A stretch of 64,000 nt of DNA, taken from NCBI GenBank assembly GCA_020638175.1, contig JACKJA010000002.1:1674001-1738000 (forward strand). The letters run 5' to 3'. This DNA is from Rhodospirillales bacterium (lineage in GTDB: Bacteria; Pseudomonadota; Alphaproteobacteria; Micavibrionales; Micavibrionaceae). The notes under the pieces were generated by a model. That model saw nothing but the letters and a program-made list of their open reading frames with translations, searched no databases and was not told the origin of the DNA. The translations under genes and the position numbers were made by a program. Below, one piece after another: positions 42,787 to 51,927 of this stretch; within the stretch, counting starts at the first letter, position 1; each line of letters starts with the position of its first letter.

Positions 42787-43500
42787 TCATTGTGATTTTA
42801 TGGAACGACCACGTCTCTTGGGCTGGCTGACATCGGCGCCGCGCAGATACAAGGGCTGGGGATCGCGCGTTTTGGGCGTTTCCGCTGCCAGCCGCGCCAA
42901 AACAATCGGGTCAGGATGAATAACTCTGGTTTCTTTTGTAAAAGGAACGCGCCCGTCACCTGCGGCCGCAAAACGCGCCACGGCATCACCGATCAGGATA
43001 ATATCTTCCTCTGGGTATGCATTCAAAATTTCCTGTATTTCAACGACTGGCAACGCCGCCGCATCCGTAACCGCCTGTCGCGCCGCATCAAACACCTGAA
43101 CGTAAAAATCCTGACGCTTGGTTTCGATCAAAACGCAAATATACTTGCCGGATAGATCCGTCCGGCCTTTTATGAATTGCGCCGCCAGCACATCCAGCGT
43201 CGTTACACCAATAACGGGAATACTCAGAGCCAGTCCCAAAGCCCGCGCCGTTGATAAACCAATCCGCAGCCCCGTAAAAGCCCCCGGCCCGACAGTCGTG
43301 GCAATCGTGTCGAGAGCGGCAAAAGCCACGCCGGCCTCCGCCAGAACATCTTGGATCATCGGCAGCAATATCTCGGTCTGCCCCCGCGGCATCGCTTCCG
43401 AACGGGAAACGGCAACCCCGGAATCCGTATCAACAAAAGCCACGGCGCATCCCTGCATGGCCGTATCCAATGCCAGTATTTTAGAAGCCTTTTTCTCCAC
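42787..43500 (-). CDS. tsaB: tRNA threonylcarbamoyladenosine biosynthesis protein TsaB
   Basis: 237 residues. ASKHA-type N-terminal strand ILALDTAMQGCAVAF, GPGAFTGLRIGLSTARALGL, and LYLRGADV near the C-terminus. TsaB forms the t6A-synthesis complex with TsaD and TsaE on tRNAs that read ANN codons. A short hairpin (ATCACA/TGTGAT, around 42780-42796) spans its stop codon. Confidence 0.92.
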   Translation of the reverse strand: MEKKASKILALDTAMQGCAVAFVDTDSGVAVSRSEAMPRGQTEILLPMIQDVLAEAGVAFAALDTIATTVGPGAFTGLRIGLSTARALGLALSIPVIGVTTLDVLAAQFIKGRTDLSGKYICVLIETKRQDFYVQVFDAARQAVTDAAALPVVEIQEILNAYPEEDIILIGDAVARFAAAGDGRVPFTKETRVIHPDPIVLARLAAETPKTRDPQPLYLRGADVSQPKRRGRSIKSQ

Positions 43501-43574
43501 GTCCTTGTATCTCTTTTATTTTCCGGTTTTTCCGGCCCCGGTATAGCACGATTAAGCTGGCCTTTTGAAGAAGA

Positions 43575-44732
43575 ATGATTATAGTCAAGGCCATCATGCT
43601 GGACATAAACACTCATTTTTATTTTTTCCGCCTGATCCTGATGGTGATCGCCTGCACAGGGGCAGCCCTTCCCTGCAATGCGCAATCGCAAGATGAAATC
43701 CCGCAAGACCGCAGCGCCGCCGTCATTTTCGCCTATCACCGGATCGGCGAGGATCTCTATCCGGCCACCAATATCCGCCGCGAACAATTTGAAGAACATC
43801 TGCGGGAACTGACAAGCGGCGCGTATCATATCCTCCCGCTGCCCCGGATTGTTTCCGCGCTAAAAGACAATGAACGTCTGCCGGAAAACAGCGTCGCCCT
43901 GACATTCGACGGCGTCCATAACTCGGCCATGGAATATGCCATTCCGTTGCTCGTGAAAAAAGAAATCCCCTTCACACTGTTCGTGCCGACGGACCACCTC
44001 GACAGCCATTCGCCGCGTTACATGAACTGGCACGAGATTAAAAAGCTGAGCCGCCATAATTTCATAACCTTCGGCCTGCACCCGGCCAGCTATACGCGCC
44101 TGATGGACCAGCCGGACGACGAGATCAAACGCCAGATCAACAAGGCCCGCAGCCGCTTCCGGGAGGAAACCGGCAAAGAGATAACGCTGTTCGCCTACCC
44201 GTTCGGTGAGCACAGCGCCGCCTATAAGAAAATCGTCAAGGATATGGACTTCACCGCCGCCTTCGGCCAGCAATCGGGCGTCGCCTACGCCGGGAGCGAC
44301 CTTTATGCCTTGCCGCGCTTTTCCCTGACGGAAGGCCATGGCGGCACCGAGCGGTTCCGCCTGACGGCCCGCGCCCTGCCCTTGCCGCTGTCCGATATCG
44401 TCCCGGACGATCCCTACCTGAAAAACGCTATGCCGGACATCGGCTTTACATTTGATGAAACGCTGGCCGGAAAAATCGATAAGTTATCCTGCTTTGTTTC
44501 CGGTCAACCCCTGCCCGCGATCGAGCGCGTTGGAGCGCGGCGTGTGGAATTGCGGCTGGCCCGCCCGGTCGAAGACGAACGCACGCGGATTAACTGCACC
44601 CTGCCGGTAACAACGGATGAGGACGACACAGTGCGCTGGCGGTGGTTCGGAATGCTGTTGACCCTGCCGCAAAGCATGATGACCTCTCCCGAACCTGACG
44701 AAGACGCAGAAGAAATAACCGAAGAAAACTAG
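43575..44732 (+). CDS. Polysaccharide deacetylase family protein, atypical metal site
   Basis: 385 residues with an N-terminal signal/anchor (FRLILMVIACTGAALPCNA). NodB-homology region about 45-260: AVIFAYHRIGEDLY, then ALTFDGVHNSAMEYA, FTLFVPTDHLD, GLHPASYTRLMD and FAYPFGEHSAAY. The usual TFDDG and HxxSH metal motifs are altered: TFDGV lacks the metal aspartate, and HPASYT has Tyr for the second His. C-terminal region about 270-385 is unrelated to the core and ends in an acidic tail. It may bind sugar without catalysis, or use other ligands. ATG 43575 follows a GAAGAAGA. Confidence 0.75.
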   Translation: MIIVKAIMLDINTHFYFFRLILMVIACTGAALPCNAQSQDEIPQDRSAAVIFAYHRIGEDLYPATNIRREQFEEHLRELTSGAYHILPLPRIVSALKDNERLPENSVALTFDGVHNSAMEYAIPLLVKKEIPFTLFVPTDHLDSHSPRYMNWHEIKKLSRHNFITFGLHPASYTRLMDQPDDEIKRQINKARSRFREETGKEITLFAYPFGEHSAAYKKIVKDMDFTAAFGQQSGVAYAGSDLYALPRFSLTEGHGGTERFRLTARALPLPLSDIVPDDPYLKNAMPDIGFTFDETLAGKIDKLSCFVSGQPLPAIERVGARRVELRLARPVEDERTRINCTLPVTTDEDDTVRWRWFGMLLTLPQSMMTSPEPDEDAEEITEEN

Positions 44733-45289
44733 CCCTGTGCGGGACGCACTTCTTTGACCTCAGGCAAATATCTCTGCAACAAGCGCTCCACACCCATTTT
44801 CAGGGTCATCGTCGAGGCAGGGCACCCCGCGCAAGCCCCCCTCATGTGCAAATAAACAACGCCATCCTCAAACCGGTCGAAAACGATATCGCCGCCATCC
44901 TTGGCAACCGCCGGACGAATATGCGTTTGCAGTAAATCCTTGATCTGACCGATAATCTCATCGGTCTCCTCGCCCTCCTGCCCGGAACGGCGCGCTATAA
45001 ATTCATCAGTAACGGCGGGCTGCCCCGTCGTGAAGTGCTCCATCAACGCCGCCAGAACATTGATTTTCAGCTTGTCCCAGTCCTGCGCGGCCTCCTTGGT
45101 AACGGATACAAAATCCCCGGACAGGAAAACGCTCTCAACACCGGCCACAGCCAGCAACCCGGCTGCCAGCGGTGACAGGCGCAAACAATCAGGATCATGA
45201 AATTCCGCTGTCCCGTCCGCCATCACCGGCTGTCCGGGCAAAAACTTCATAACATCGGGGTTCGGTGTGCGTTCGGTTTGTATAAACAT
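44729..45289 (-). CDS. nfuA: NifU-like iron-sulfur scaffold/carrier (NfuA type)
   Basis: 186 residues. N-terminal Nfu_N domain (TERTPNPDVMKFLPGQPVM, GVESVFLSGDFVSVTK) and C-terminal NifU domain with the cluster-binding CAGCPAS near residue 155. It delivers [4Fe-4S] clusters. Last gene of the tauE-TIGR02186-usp-nfuA run; its stop overlaps that of the convergent deacetylase by 4 bases. Confidence 0.93.
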   Translation of the reverse strand: MFIQTERTPNPDVMKFLPGQPVMADGTAEFHDPDCLRLSPLAAGLLAVAGVESVFLSGDFVSVTKEAAQDWDKLKINVLAALMEHFTTGQPAVTDEFIARRSGQEGEETDEIIGQIKDLLQTHIRPAVAKDGGDIVFDRFEDGVVYLHMRGACAGCPASTMTLKMGVERLLQRYLPEVKEVRPAQG

Positions 45290-45308
45290 GCGTAAAAATC
45301 TTTACTTT

Positions 45309-45836
45309 CTATACAATGGCGTCAATCTTCTGCGAGTCCAGATGCCCCGGCACGACCACCACCGGAACGCACAAACGCGACAACCCCTTGCCCGCGAAAT
45401 GCGCCACCAGCGGCCCCGGCCCGGCTCCCCCGGTCCCGCCACCCAAAACCAGCATCTTAATGGCCGGATCATCGTTAATAATATCAACCAGGACATCGTT
45501 CCGCTCGCCTTCCTCTATATAGAGAACCGGCACATCCCCCGTCAGCTCCTGAACGCTTTTCGCCATGGCCCATATGAATTTTTCGGCCTCGGCGCGCATT
45601 TCCTGCTTCATAATATCTTCGACATTGCCCCAGTGCTGGAAATCATCAACATGCAAAACATGAACGATCCCCAGATGCCCGCGGTTGATTTGTGCCATCC
45701 GGGCCGCATAGCGCAAAGCCCGCTGCCCCTCCTCGCTTTCACTGGCAATCGTCAGGTAAATACCGCCATCCCCGCGGCGGCCCGGCGATTTCCCTTCGCT
45801 CGTCTCTACATCTATATAATTTTTGGTATCAGGCAT
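45309..45836 (-). CDS. Universal stress protein (UspA-type)
   Basis: 175 residues. IYLTIASESEEGQRALRYAA at the N-terminus, NDDPAIKMLVLGGGTGGAGP with the ATP-binding glycines, and SRLCVPVVVVPGHL at the end. A single Usp domain with a nucleotide-binding loop. It starts 3 bases after the TIGR02186 gene and is 19 bases before nfuA. Confidence 0.85.
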   Translation of the reverse strand: MPDTKNYIDVETSEGKSPGRRGDGGIYLTIASESEEGQRALRYAARMAQINRGHLGIVHVLHVDDFQHWGNVEDIMKQEMRAEAEKFIWAMAKSVQELTGDVPVLYIEEGERNDVLVDIINDDPAIKMLVLGGGTGGAGPGPLVAHFAGKGLSRLCVPVVVVPGHLDSQKIDAIV

Positions 45837-45839
45837 TCA

Positions 45840-46589
45840 TCAATCCTTTCTCCACAACATATAGGCCGCCCATCCGGCAAGGACAGCCAGCACAACAGCC
45901 ACCAGCCCATACATAATCCCCTGCACCATGGCAAAACGGCGCAAACGGGCGCTAAAACCGACCTGTGCCACCCGCAGGCGTGTTTCATAGCGATCCAGCA
46001 GCGCCCCTTTATCAAACAAGAATGTCTCGATCGTGTAATCGCCAGTCGGCACATCCGCCGGTAAATAAAAATTGGCACGGAAAAAATTGTCGTTCAGGAA
46101 ATAGATATTTTCCGGCTCCAGCGAAAAAAGCCCCTGAACCTGCTTGTTACGGACCAGCGCCTCCCTGAATTGCCGTACCGTTTCCGGCTCTTCCCGGCCA
46201 CTGTGGCGAATAGTCAGGGAATCAAGGCCTATCCCCTGTCTTTGCCGCACATCCGGAGAAGCAATATCCCGCTCCTGCACACTGGACGCAAAATCATAGT
46301 AAGCCGGCACATCACGGAACAAAACGGATTCCGTATTCATCCAGACTCCGAATATCTGGCTTTTCTTCCGGACGACCATATCCTTTTCCGGCCCGCGCAC
46401 GACGATGGCGATATCGCCGGCATGCTCTTTCACACCGAACAGAGTCAATCGCGCCCCGGTAAATCCCGTCGTTATATCGACATGATCGTCGGCCAGATCA
46501 ATCGTCACCAGCCCTTTTTTCTGGGCCTGAGCTGTCGCCAGCGGCACAAGGCTCAGGCATAGCCAGATCGTCAGGCATAAAGCTCTCAT
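45840..46589 (-). CDS. TIGR02186-family membrane protein
   Basis: 249 residues. Signal peptide ending at ATAQA, a periplasmic domain (LADDHVDITTGFTGARLTLF, VVRGPEKDMVVRKKSQIFGV), and a C-terminal transmembrane helix near 222-245. This family of alphaproteobacteria is habitually encoded next to a TauE/SafE permease, as here, 2 bases after it. It is probably a periplasmic partner of that transporter; direct evidence is lacking. Confidence 0.85.
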   Translation of the reverse strand: MRALCLTIWLCLSLVPLATAQAQKKGLVTIDLADDHVDITTGFTGARLTLFGVKEHAGDIAIVVRGPEKDMVVRKKSQIFGVWMNTESVLFRDVPAYYDFASSVQERDIASPDVRQRQGIGLDSLTIRHSGREEPETVRQFREALVRNKQVQGLFSLEPENIYFLNDNFFRANFYLPADVPTGDYTIETFLFDKGALLDRYETRLRVAQVGFSARLRRFAMVQGIMYGLVAVVLAVLAGWAAYMLWRKD

Positions 46590-46591
46590 CC

Positions 46592-47503
46592 CTACCGCAC
46601 CTCCGTGCTATAAAGATCAATCGGCTTAATAAACAATTCGCCCATCAGCTGCACACTGACAAACAGTAACAAAGCCGCCAGCGCCAGCCGGGCATACACC
46701 CCGTTCACTTTACGGGCGACCCGCACGCCGAACTGCACGCCAATCACGCCCCCGACGATCAAAAGCCCCGCCAGCACCAGATCAACCGTATGGTTGGTCA
46801 CGGCATGCAGGACCGTTGTAAACATGGTGGTAAAAATAATCTGGAACAGCGAAGTCCCTGCGACCAAAATCGTTGGCATCCCCAGCAGATAAATCATCGC
46901 CGGGACCATTAAAAAGCCGCCACCGATCCCCATAATCGACACCAAAAGCCCGCCGATAAACCCGATACCAGCAGGGACCAACGCACTGACATACAGCCGC
47001 GAACGCGGAAATTTCATCTTGTACGGCAAGGCCCGGAAAAAGGCATTATGCCGAAATTCTTCTTTTTTGCCCGCCGTCGATTTTTTCTTCCGCAGGGCCA
47101 GAAGACTTTCGACCAGCATCATCGCCCCCATCGAGCCCAGCAACAAAACATAAAGAATGGAAATGGCGAAATCGATCTGTCCGATATGTTGCAGCAAACG
47201 GAACACAAACACGCCAATAATCGAGCCGATAAAGCTACCCGCCAGCATCACAGCGCCCATCTTAACGTCGACATTCCCGCGCTTCCAGTGCGCCAGAACA
47301 CCGGACAGGCTGGCCGCCACCAGCTGGTTGGCCTGCGTTCCCACCGCCACACCCGGCGGCAACCCCATAAAAATCAGGAACGGCGTCGTCAGAAACCCGC
47401 CGCCCACACCAAACATGCCGGACAAAAAGCCGACCACCGTCCCCAGCAAGAGAATCGTCTCTGCCGGAACCGTCATTTCCGCGATTGGTAAGTAAATCTG
47501 CAT
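46592..47503 (-). CDS. TauE/SafE-type sulfite/organosulfur exporter
   Basis: 303 residues from ATG 47503, the family start MQIYLPIAEM; a GTG 15 bases upstream is also in frame. Eight or so membrane segments. Typical GGGFLTTPFLIFMGLPPGVA and second GIGGGFLMVPAMIYLLGMPT repeats. Predicted to move sulfite, sulfoacetate or a related anion across the inner membrane. First gene of a four-gene run. Confidence 0.88.
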   Translation of the reverse strand: MQIYLPIAEMTVPAETILLLGTVVGFLSGMFGVGGGFLTTPFLIFMGLPPGVAVGTQANQLVAASLSGVLAHWKRGNVDVKMGAVMLAGSFIGSIIGVFVFRLLQHIGQIDFAISILYVLLLGSMGAMMLVESLLALRKKKSTAGKKEEFRHNAFFRALPYKMKFPRSRLYVSALVPAGIGFIGGLLVSIMGIGGGFLMVPAMIYLLGMPTILVAGTSLFQIIFTTMFTTVLHAVTNHTVDLVLAGLLIVGGVIGVQFGVRVARKVNGVYARLALAALLLFVSVQLMGELFIKPIDLYSTEVR

Positions 47504-47573
47504 GTTATCTGGCGCCACAAAAGAGGTCTGGCTTACTTAATGCCTAAAGCAGCGCCGTAATGCAAGGGACGTA

Positions 47574-48236
47574 TTAGTAAGTCACCGAATATTTTTCATC
47601 CAGCGTTTCAAACCGCATGCCGCCGTCACTGATAAACCGGCCATGATTACCGCTTTTCATCTCATAGCGCGTCTTTTTGAAATCGACCGACCCGGCAACG
47701 CTCAAAAACAGCTTCTGCCAGTCGTCAAACGCTTCGGCATGGGAAGAGCATTCCAAAATATATGAGCGATTATCATAGTAAGACACAAACGCCATCATCC
47801 GGCGCGGCATAATCGCCCCGTCCGGTGCCGGCGCTGTGTAATCGGCGCGCACAAAGCTGCCGTGCCCCCGGCCCAAACCGGCGACCTCATGAAAATCGAT
47901 CACGGAAATATCTTCGTATTGCGCCAGATATTGTTCCCAGAAACCACGGCTGAAATCAATTTGCTGGATTGCGGGGTCATAGCGCGAAGGGTAAATGGCA
48001 TGGCGGCGATCGTCATTGGCCCGCACCCGGCATTGCGCATGCGCCCGCCCGGCATCCGGAGCTATCGTTAGCAAATCATCAGGCTGCTGGTTGTTCAGCC
48101 GCCGCCACGTATCAGGATACGTCAGGCTCAGCCCTGTCTTCACATCTTCCCAGACATTATAATCCGCCCGCGATTCCTGTGAAAATCCGGTAACCAGAAC
48201 CGTCAGCACGGCAGCAAACAAAACGGCAAAACGCAT
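47574..48236 (-). CDS. Exported hypothetical protein
   Basis: 220 residues with a signal peptide (FAVLFAAVLTVLVTGFSQES, cleavage likely near RADYN). Mature part begins with TGLSLTYPDTWRRLNNQQP, a pattern seen in PsbP/DcrB-like periplasmic domains, and has PRRMMAFVSYYDNRSYILEC. A small periplasmic domain is likely; function is unknown. Single gene between the TauE run and trpS. Confidence 0.65.
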   Translation of the reverse strand: MRFAVLFAAVLTVLVTGFSQESRADYNVWEDVKTGLSLTYPDTWRRLNNQQPDDLLTIAPDAGRAHAQCRVRANDDRRHAIYPSRYDPAIQQIDFSRGFWEQYLAQYEDISVIDFHEVAGLGRGHGSFVRADYTAPAPDGAIMPRRMMAFVSYYDNRSYILECSSHAEAFDDWQKLFLSVAGSVDFKKTRYEMKSGNHGRFISDGGMRFETLDEKYSVTY

Positions 48237-48340
48237 AATTAAAGAATCTCCCTAAAGCTTCTGCCTCGATTGTGCCACGATCCTGCGCATCTTGTAAACC
48301 ATCTGTCATTCTTGCAAGAACCGTCATGACGAGGAAGACA

Positions 48341-49345
48341 TCAGCGCCAGAACCCCATGATCCTTTTGGCCTCTTCCAGAACCGGCGCAGCCACGGACTC
48401 AGCTTTCTCTGCCCCGGCCTTCAGGATTTTGTCGATCTCAGCCTTATCAGCCATCAGCTCGTTCATCCGTGCCGTAATCGGGGCCAGCTTTTCCACCGCC
48501 AGATCCGCCAGCGCCGGTTTGAATTCCGAGAACTGCTTACCGGAGAACTGGGCCAAAACCTCAGCGCGGCTGATATCCGCCAGCGCCGCATAAATCGTCA
48601 CGAGGTTCAAAGCTTCCGGACGGTCTTTCAGAGAGTCCACCGTTTCACCCAGCGGATCCATATCCGTCTTGGCCTTCCTGATTTTCTTGGCGATCAAGTC
48701 AGCATCGTCGGTCAGGTTGATCTTGCTCATATCGCTTTCCGCCGTCTTGGACATCTTGTTCGTCCCGTCACGAAGGCTCATAATCCGCGCCCCTTCGCCC
48801 AGAATAATCGGCTCCGGCTCGGTAAAGAACGGACGGTAATGATGATTAAAGCTGTTGGCGATATCCCGGGCCAGCTCAATATGCTGCTTTTGATCCTCGC
48901 CAACCGGCACGTGCGTCGCCTGATACAGCAACACATCCGCCGCCTGCAACACCGGATAGGCGTACAGGCTCAGCGAGGCGTTGTCGCGGTGTTTCCCGGC
49001 TTTTTCCTTGAACTGCGTCATGCGGTTGAGCCATCCCATCGAGGAAATCGAGCTGAGCAACCATTGCAGATAAGCATGCTGCGGCACCGCCGATTGCGGA
49101 AACAACGTCACCTTGTCCGCATCCAGCCCGCAGGCAATATAAGCCGCCGTAATTTCGCGCGTGTTATCGGCCAGCGTCGCCGCATCAAACGGCGTCGTGA
49201 TCGCATGCAGGTCGGCGACAAAGAAAAAGAATTCGGAATCCCTGTCTTCCGTCATTTTGATCCACTGCTTGATCGCGCCGATATAATTCCCGATATGCAA
49301 ATCGCCCGTCGCGCGCGTACCCGATACAATCCGTTTGGTTGCCAT
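48341..49345 (-). CDS. trpS: Tryptophanyl-tRNA synthetase
   Basis: 334 residues from ATG 49345 (GAGGAG upstream). HIGH-type motif DLHIGNY and KMSKT signature; class Ic length. It starts 2 bases after the murJ stop, so the two are likely co-transcribed. Confidence 0.95.
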   Translation of the reverse strand: MATKRIVSGTRATGDLHIGNYIGAIKQWIKMTEDRDSEFFFFVADLHAITTPFDAATLADNTREITAAYIACGLDADKVTLFPQSAVPQHAYLQWLLSSISSMGWLNRMTQFKEKAGKHRDNASLSLYAYPVLQAADVLLYQATHVPVGEDQKQHIELARDIANSFNHHYRPFFTEPEPIILGEGARIMSLRDGTNKMSKTAESDMSKINLTDDADLIAKKIRKAKTDMDPLGETVDSLKDRPEALNLVTIYAALADISRAEVLAQFSGKQFSEFKPALADLAVEKLAPITARMNELMADKAEIDKILKAGAEKAESVAAPVLEEAKRIMGFWR

Positions 49346-49347
49346 AC

Positions 49348-50904
49348 TCAACCTCTCCTCAATATTTTCTTGATGTCCTGAACTTTAATAACGCCGGTTA
49401 AGGTCACGGCCAGACCATAGATCACGATTGCCCCGCCGATCAGGGCCACCAGCGCCAGAATTTGAATTGCCATTGCGGCGTTTTCAGGAAAATAGACATG
49501 GAAGAATTGCGCCTTCATCACGATTAAATACCCGCTCATCAAAGCGCACGCGAACACAATTTTCAAGACATTTCTGATTAAACGCCAGTCAAAGCGCACT
49601 TCTTCCCGCCCGCGCAGGAAAAACGCCAGCAGCCCGATCTGAATCCACCCGGCCGCCGCCGTCGAAGCCGCAATCCCGATCACCCCCATATCCAGAACAA
49701 ACGCCAGATACAAACTCCCGGCGATATTGGCCAGCGTCGCCGCCACGGCGATCTTCACCGGCGTCGCCGTATCCTGCCGCGCCCAGTACGCGCTCGAAAA
49801 CACCTTGACCGCGACATAGGCCGGCAGCCCCACCGCATAGGCGGTTAGAACCATCACGGTCATAATACTGTCATGCTTGGTAAAGCTTCCGTGCTCGAAC
49901 AGCGTCACAATAATCGGCAGCGCCGTAAAAAACAGCCCGACCGCCGCCGGCAGCCCCAGCAAAAAACACATCTCCAGCGCGCGGTTAAAAAGGTTCCGGG
50001 CTTCATCCTTGTTGTCCGCGGCCATCGCTTTGGACAGCATCGGCAGCAAAGCCGTCCCGACCGCAATACCGATCGTCCCCAGCGGCAACTGGTTCAGCCG
50101 GTCAGCGTAATACAGATAGGAAATCGAACCCGTTTCCAGCATCGATCCGATAATCAAATCGGCAAACAAATTGATATGCATGACGCCCGCGCCGATTACC
50201 CCCGGCCCCATCAGCGCCAAAAGCTTCTTTGTCTTGGCGTCAAACTTTGGCCGCACCAGCCGGATTTTCACACCGGCCCGCTTGGTGCTCAGCCAGAGCA
50301 GGATAAACTGCACGATCCCGGCGGCAAACACCCCGTAAGCCAGCGCATGCCCCGCCGTTTCAAAAAAACCGTTCAGAAGCAGCGCCGCAATCAAGCACAA
50401 ATTAAAGAAAATCGGCGCTGCCGCAAACGGGGCAAACCGTTCATGCGTATTCAAAACCCCGCCCAAAAGCGCCGACAGGGACATCATCAACAAATACGGG
50501 AACGTCACCCGCGACAGCTCAACCGCCAGCGGAAAGCGCACCTCGTCCCCGGCAAACCCCGGCGCGATCACATGGATAACAAACGGCATCGCCGCCATCG
50601 CCAGTACGGAAAACAGCCCCAGCCCGGCAATCATCATCGCAAAGGCGTTACTGGCAAACCGGTCGGCTTCCCCTTCGCCCTCGGACTCCAGCGCGCGGGA
50701 ATACAGCGGCACGAACGAAACGGAAAACGCCCCTTCCGCCGTCACCCGCCGGAAAAAATTAGGAAGCTTGAGCGCCACAAAAAACGCGTCGGCCACCGGC
50801 CCCGCGCCCAATATGGCCGCCGTCAGAATATCACGAAGAAATCCGGCAATTCGCGAGAGCCCCGTCAGCCCCGCCACCGTCACCATGGCTTTAACAAGTG
50901 TCAT
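49348..50904 (-). CDS. murJ: Lipid II flippase MurJ
   Basis: 518 residues, about 14 membrane segments. MurJ signatures: SRIAGFLRDILTAAILGAGP, ADAFFVALKLPNFFRRVTAE and GAFSVSFVPLYS, all near the N-terminus. It carries lipid-linked peptidoglycan precursors across the inner membrane. Divergent from the NYN gene over about 250 bases. Confidence 0.95.
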   Translation of the reverse strand: MTLVKAMVTVAGLTGLSRIAGFLRDILTAAILGAGPVADAFFVALKLPNFFRRVTAEGAFSVSFVPLYSRALESEGEGEADRFASNAFAMMIAGLGLFSVLAMAAMPFVIHVIAPGFAGDEVRFPLAVELSRVTFPYLLMMSLSALLGGVLNTHERFAPFAAAPIFFNLCLIAALLLNGFFETAGHALAYGVFAAGIVQFILLWLSTKRAGVKIRLVRPKFDAKTKKLLALMGPGVIGAGVMHINLFADLIIGSMLETGSISYLYYADRLNQLPLGTIGIAVGTALLPMLSKAMAADNKDEARNLFNRALEMCFLLGLPAAVGLFFTALPIIVTLFEHGSFTKHDSIMTVMVLTAYAVGLPAYVAVKVFSSAYWARQDTATPVKIAVAATLANIAGSLYLAFVLDMGVIGIAASTAAAGWIQIGLLAFFLRGREEVRFDWRLIRNVLKIVFACALMSGYLIVMKAQFFHVYFPENAAMAIQILALVALIGGAIVIYGLAVTLTGVIKVQDIKKILRRG

Positions 50905-51043
50905 CCCGTTTGATTAACAGGAAGGCAAGAAGAAAGGAAGTGATTAATCGTATGATTGAAGCACTGGTCAATACTTGAATCAAAACACACGTAATCTACC
51001 TTAGCTATAAAATACAAACGCATGTAACACTCAAAATTTAACC

Positions 51044-51137
51044 TTGCATTAAGAGTCAATACGGTATTATAAAGAACATATAAATCCTATGCGGTACGTC
51101 CGTATAGCCCCCATGGACCGCGTCTATGGGGTTTTTT
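51044..51137 (+). promoter_or_regulatory. Leader with promoter and terminator-like hairpin before the NYN gene
   Basis: TTGCAT (51044-51049) and TATTAT (51065-51070) form a possible promoter. Downstream, CCCCAT (51109-51114) pairs with ATGGGG (51126-51131), followed by six T (51132-51137), a rho-independent terminator shape lying between promoter and gene. GCGGT (51091-51095) can pair with ACCGC (51117-51121) in the terminator loop, an alternative fold. This resembles a transcription attenuator. Confidence 0.5.
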
Positions 51138-51157
51138 ATTTCAAAAGGATTCTTCTC

Positions 51158-51847
51158 ATGGAGCGAGTCGTTTGCTTTGTCGATGGATTGAACTTGTATC
51201 ATGCAATTGACAACTTAAATTTCAAAATGATGAAAGACATGAATTATCTCAAATGGCTTGACTTAAAAGCCGTTTGTGAAAAGTTCATTGATCCTAAGAC
51301 GCAGCAGTTAGATGCTATATACAACTTCACCGCTTACGCTACACACCTAGCTGACGCTTATGCACGACATAGGCAATACATAAAAGCTCTCAACACAAGA
51401 GATGTCACAACTGTACTGGGAAAATTCAAAAATAAATCAGTGTGGGCATGGTGCTGCAACGATGGCGCCCAAAAAGTTCTGAGACAAACCCATGAAGAAA
51501 AAGAATCAGATGTAAACATGGCACTTTATATTCTCAACAAGGCTTATCAAGATGAATATGATCGCGCGATTATCATCTCAAGAGACTCAGACATTGTTCC
51601 AGCCGTCAAAATGGTCCATGAACTTTTCCCGGAAAAAAAGTTTTCGTCTATTTCTCCTCCACATGCAGGCCATTCTAGTGAACTATTGCAATACGTCGAT
51701 AAAGGATACAAACACAAACTATCGATCGAGCGAATAGAAAAATGTCTTTTTGATCATGAGGTTTTAGACAATTCAGGGGAGATCGTGGCCACGCGGCCAC
51801 AAAAATATTTCACTTATCACGAAAAGAAAATGCTAAAAACCGCATAA
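51158..51847 (+). CDS. NYN-domain (LabA/PIN-like) protein, putative ribonuclease
   Basis: 229 residues from ATG 51158 (AAAAGGA upstream). NYN fold: CFVDGLNLYHAID with the first aspartate, then KESDVNMALYILNKAYQDE and AIIISRDSDIVPAVKMVHEL with the acidic cluster of a PIN-like active site. NYN proteins are metal-dependent nucleases acting on RNA, some in anti-phage systems. The gene is AT-rich compared with its neighbours and sits alone between divergent murJ and ubiE, which suggests acquisition. The leader hairpin is described separately. Confidence 0.78.
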   Translation: MERVVCFVDGLNLYHAIDNLNFKMMKDMNYLKWLDLKAVCEKFIDPKTQQLDAIYNFTAYATHLADAYARHRQYIKALNTRDVTTVLGKFKNKSVWAWCCNDGAQKVLRQTHEEKESDVNMALYILNKAYQDEYDRAIIISRDSDIVPAVKMVHELFPEKKFSSISPPHAGHSSELLQYVDKGYKHKLSIERIEKCLFDHEVLDNSGEIVATRPQKYFTYHEKKMLKTA

Positions 51848-51927
51848 AAACTTTTCTGGCTTAGAATTATTTTTTTCCATGAACACTTTTTAATGACCGC
51901 CCCCATCTTGACCGCTATAAAGGCCTC

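Noticed and set aside
49873..50913. Plus-strand 346-codon frame opposite murJ
   Set aside because: Antisense shadow of murJ with a very basic, repetitive product.
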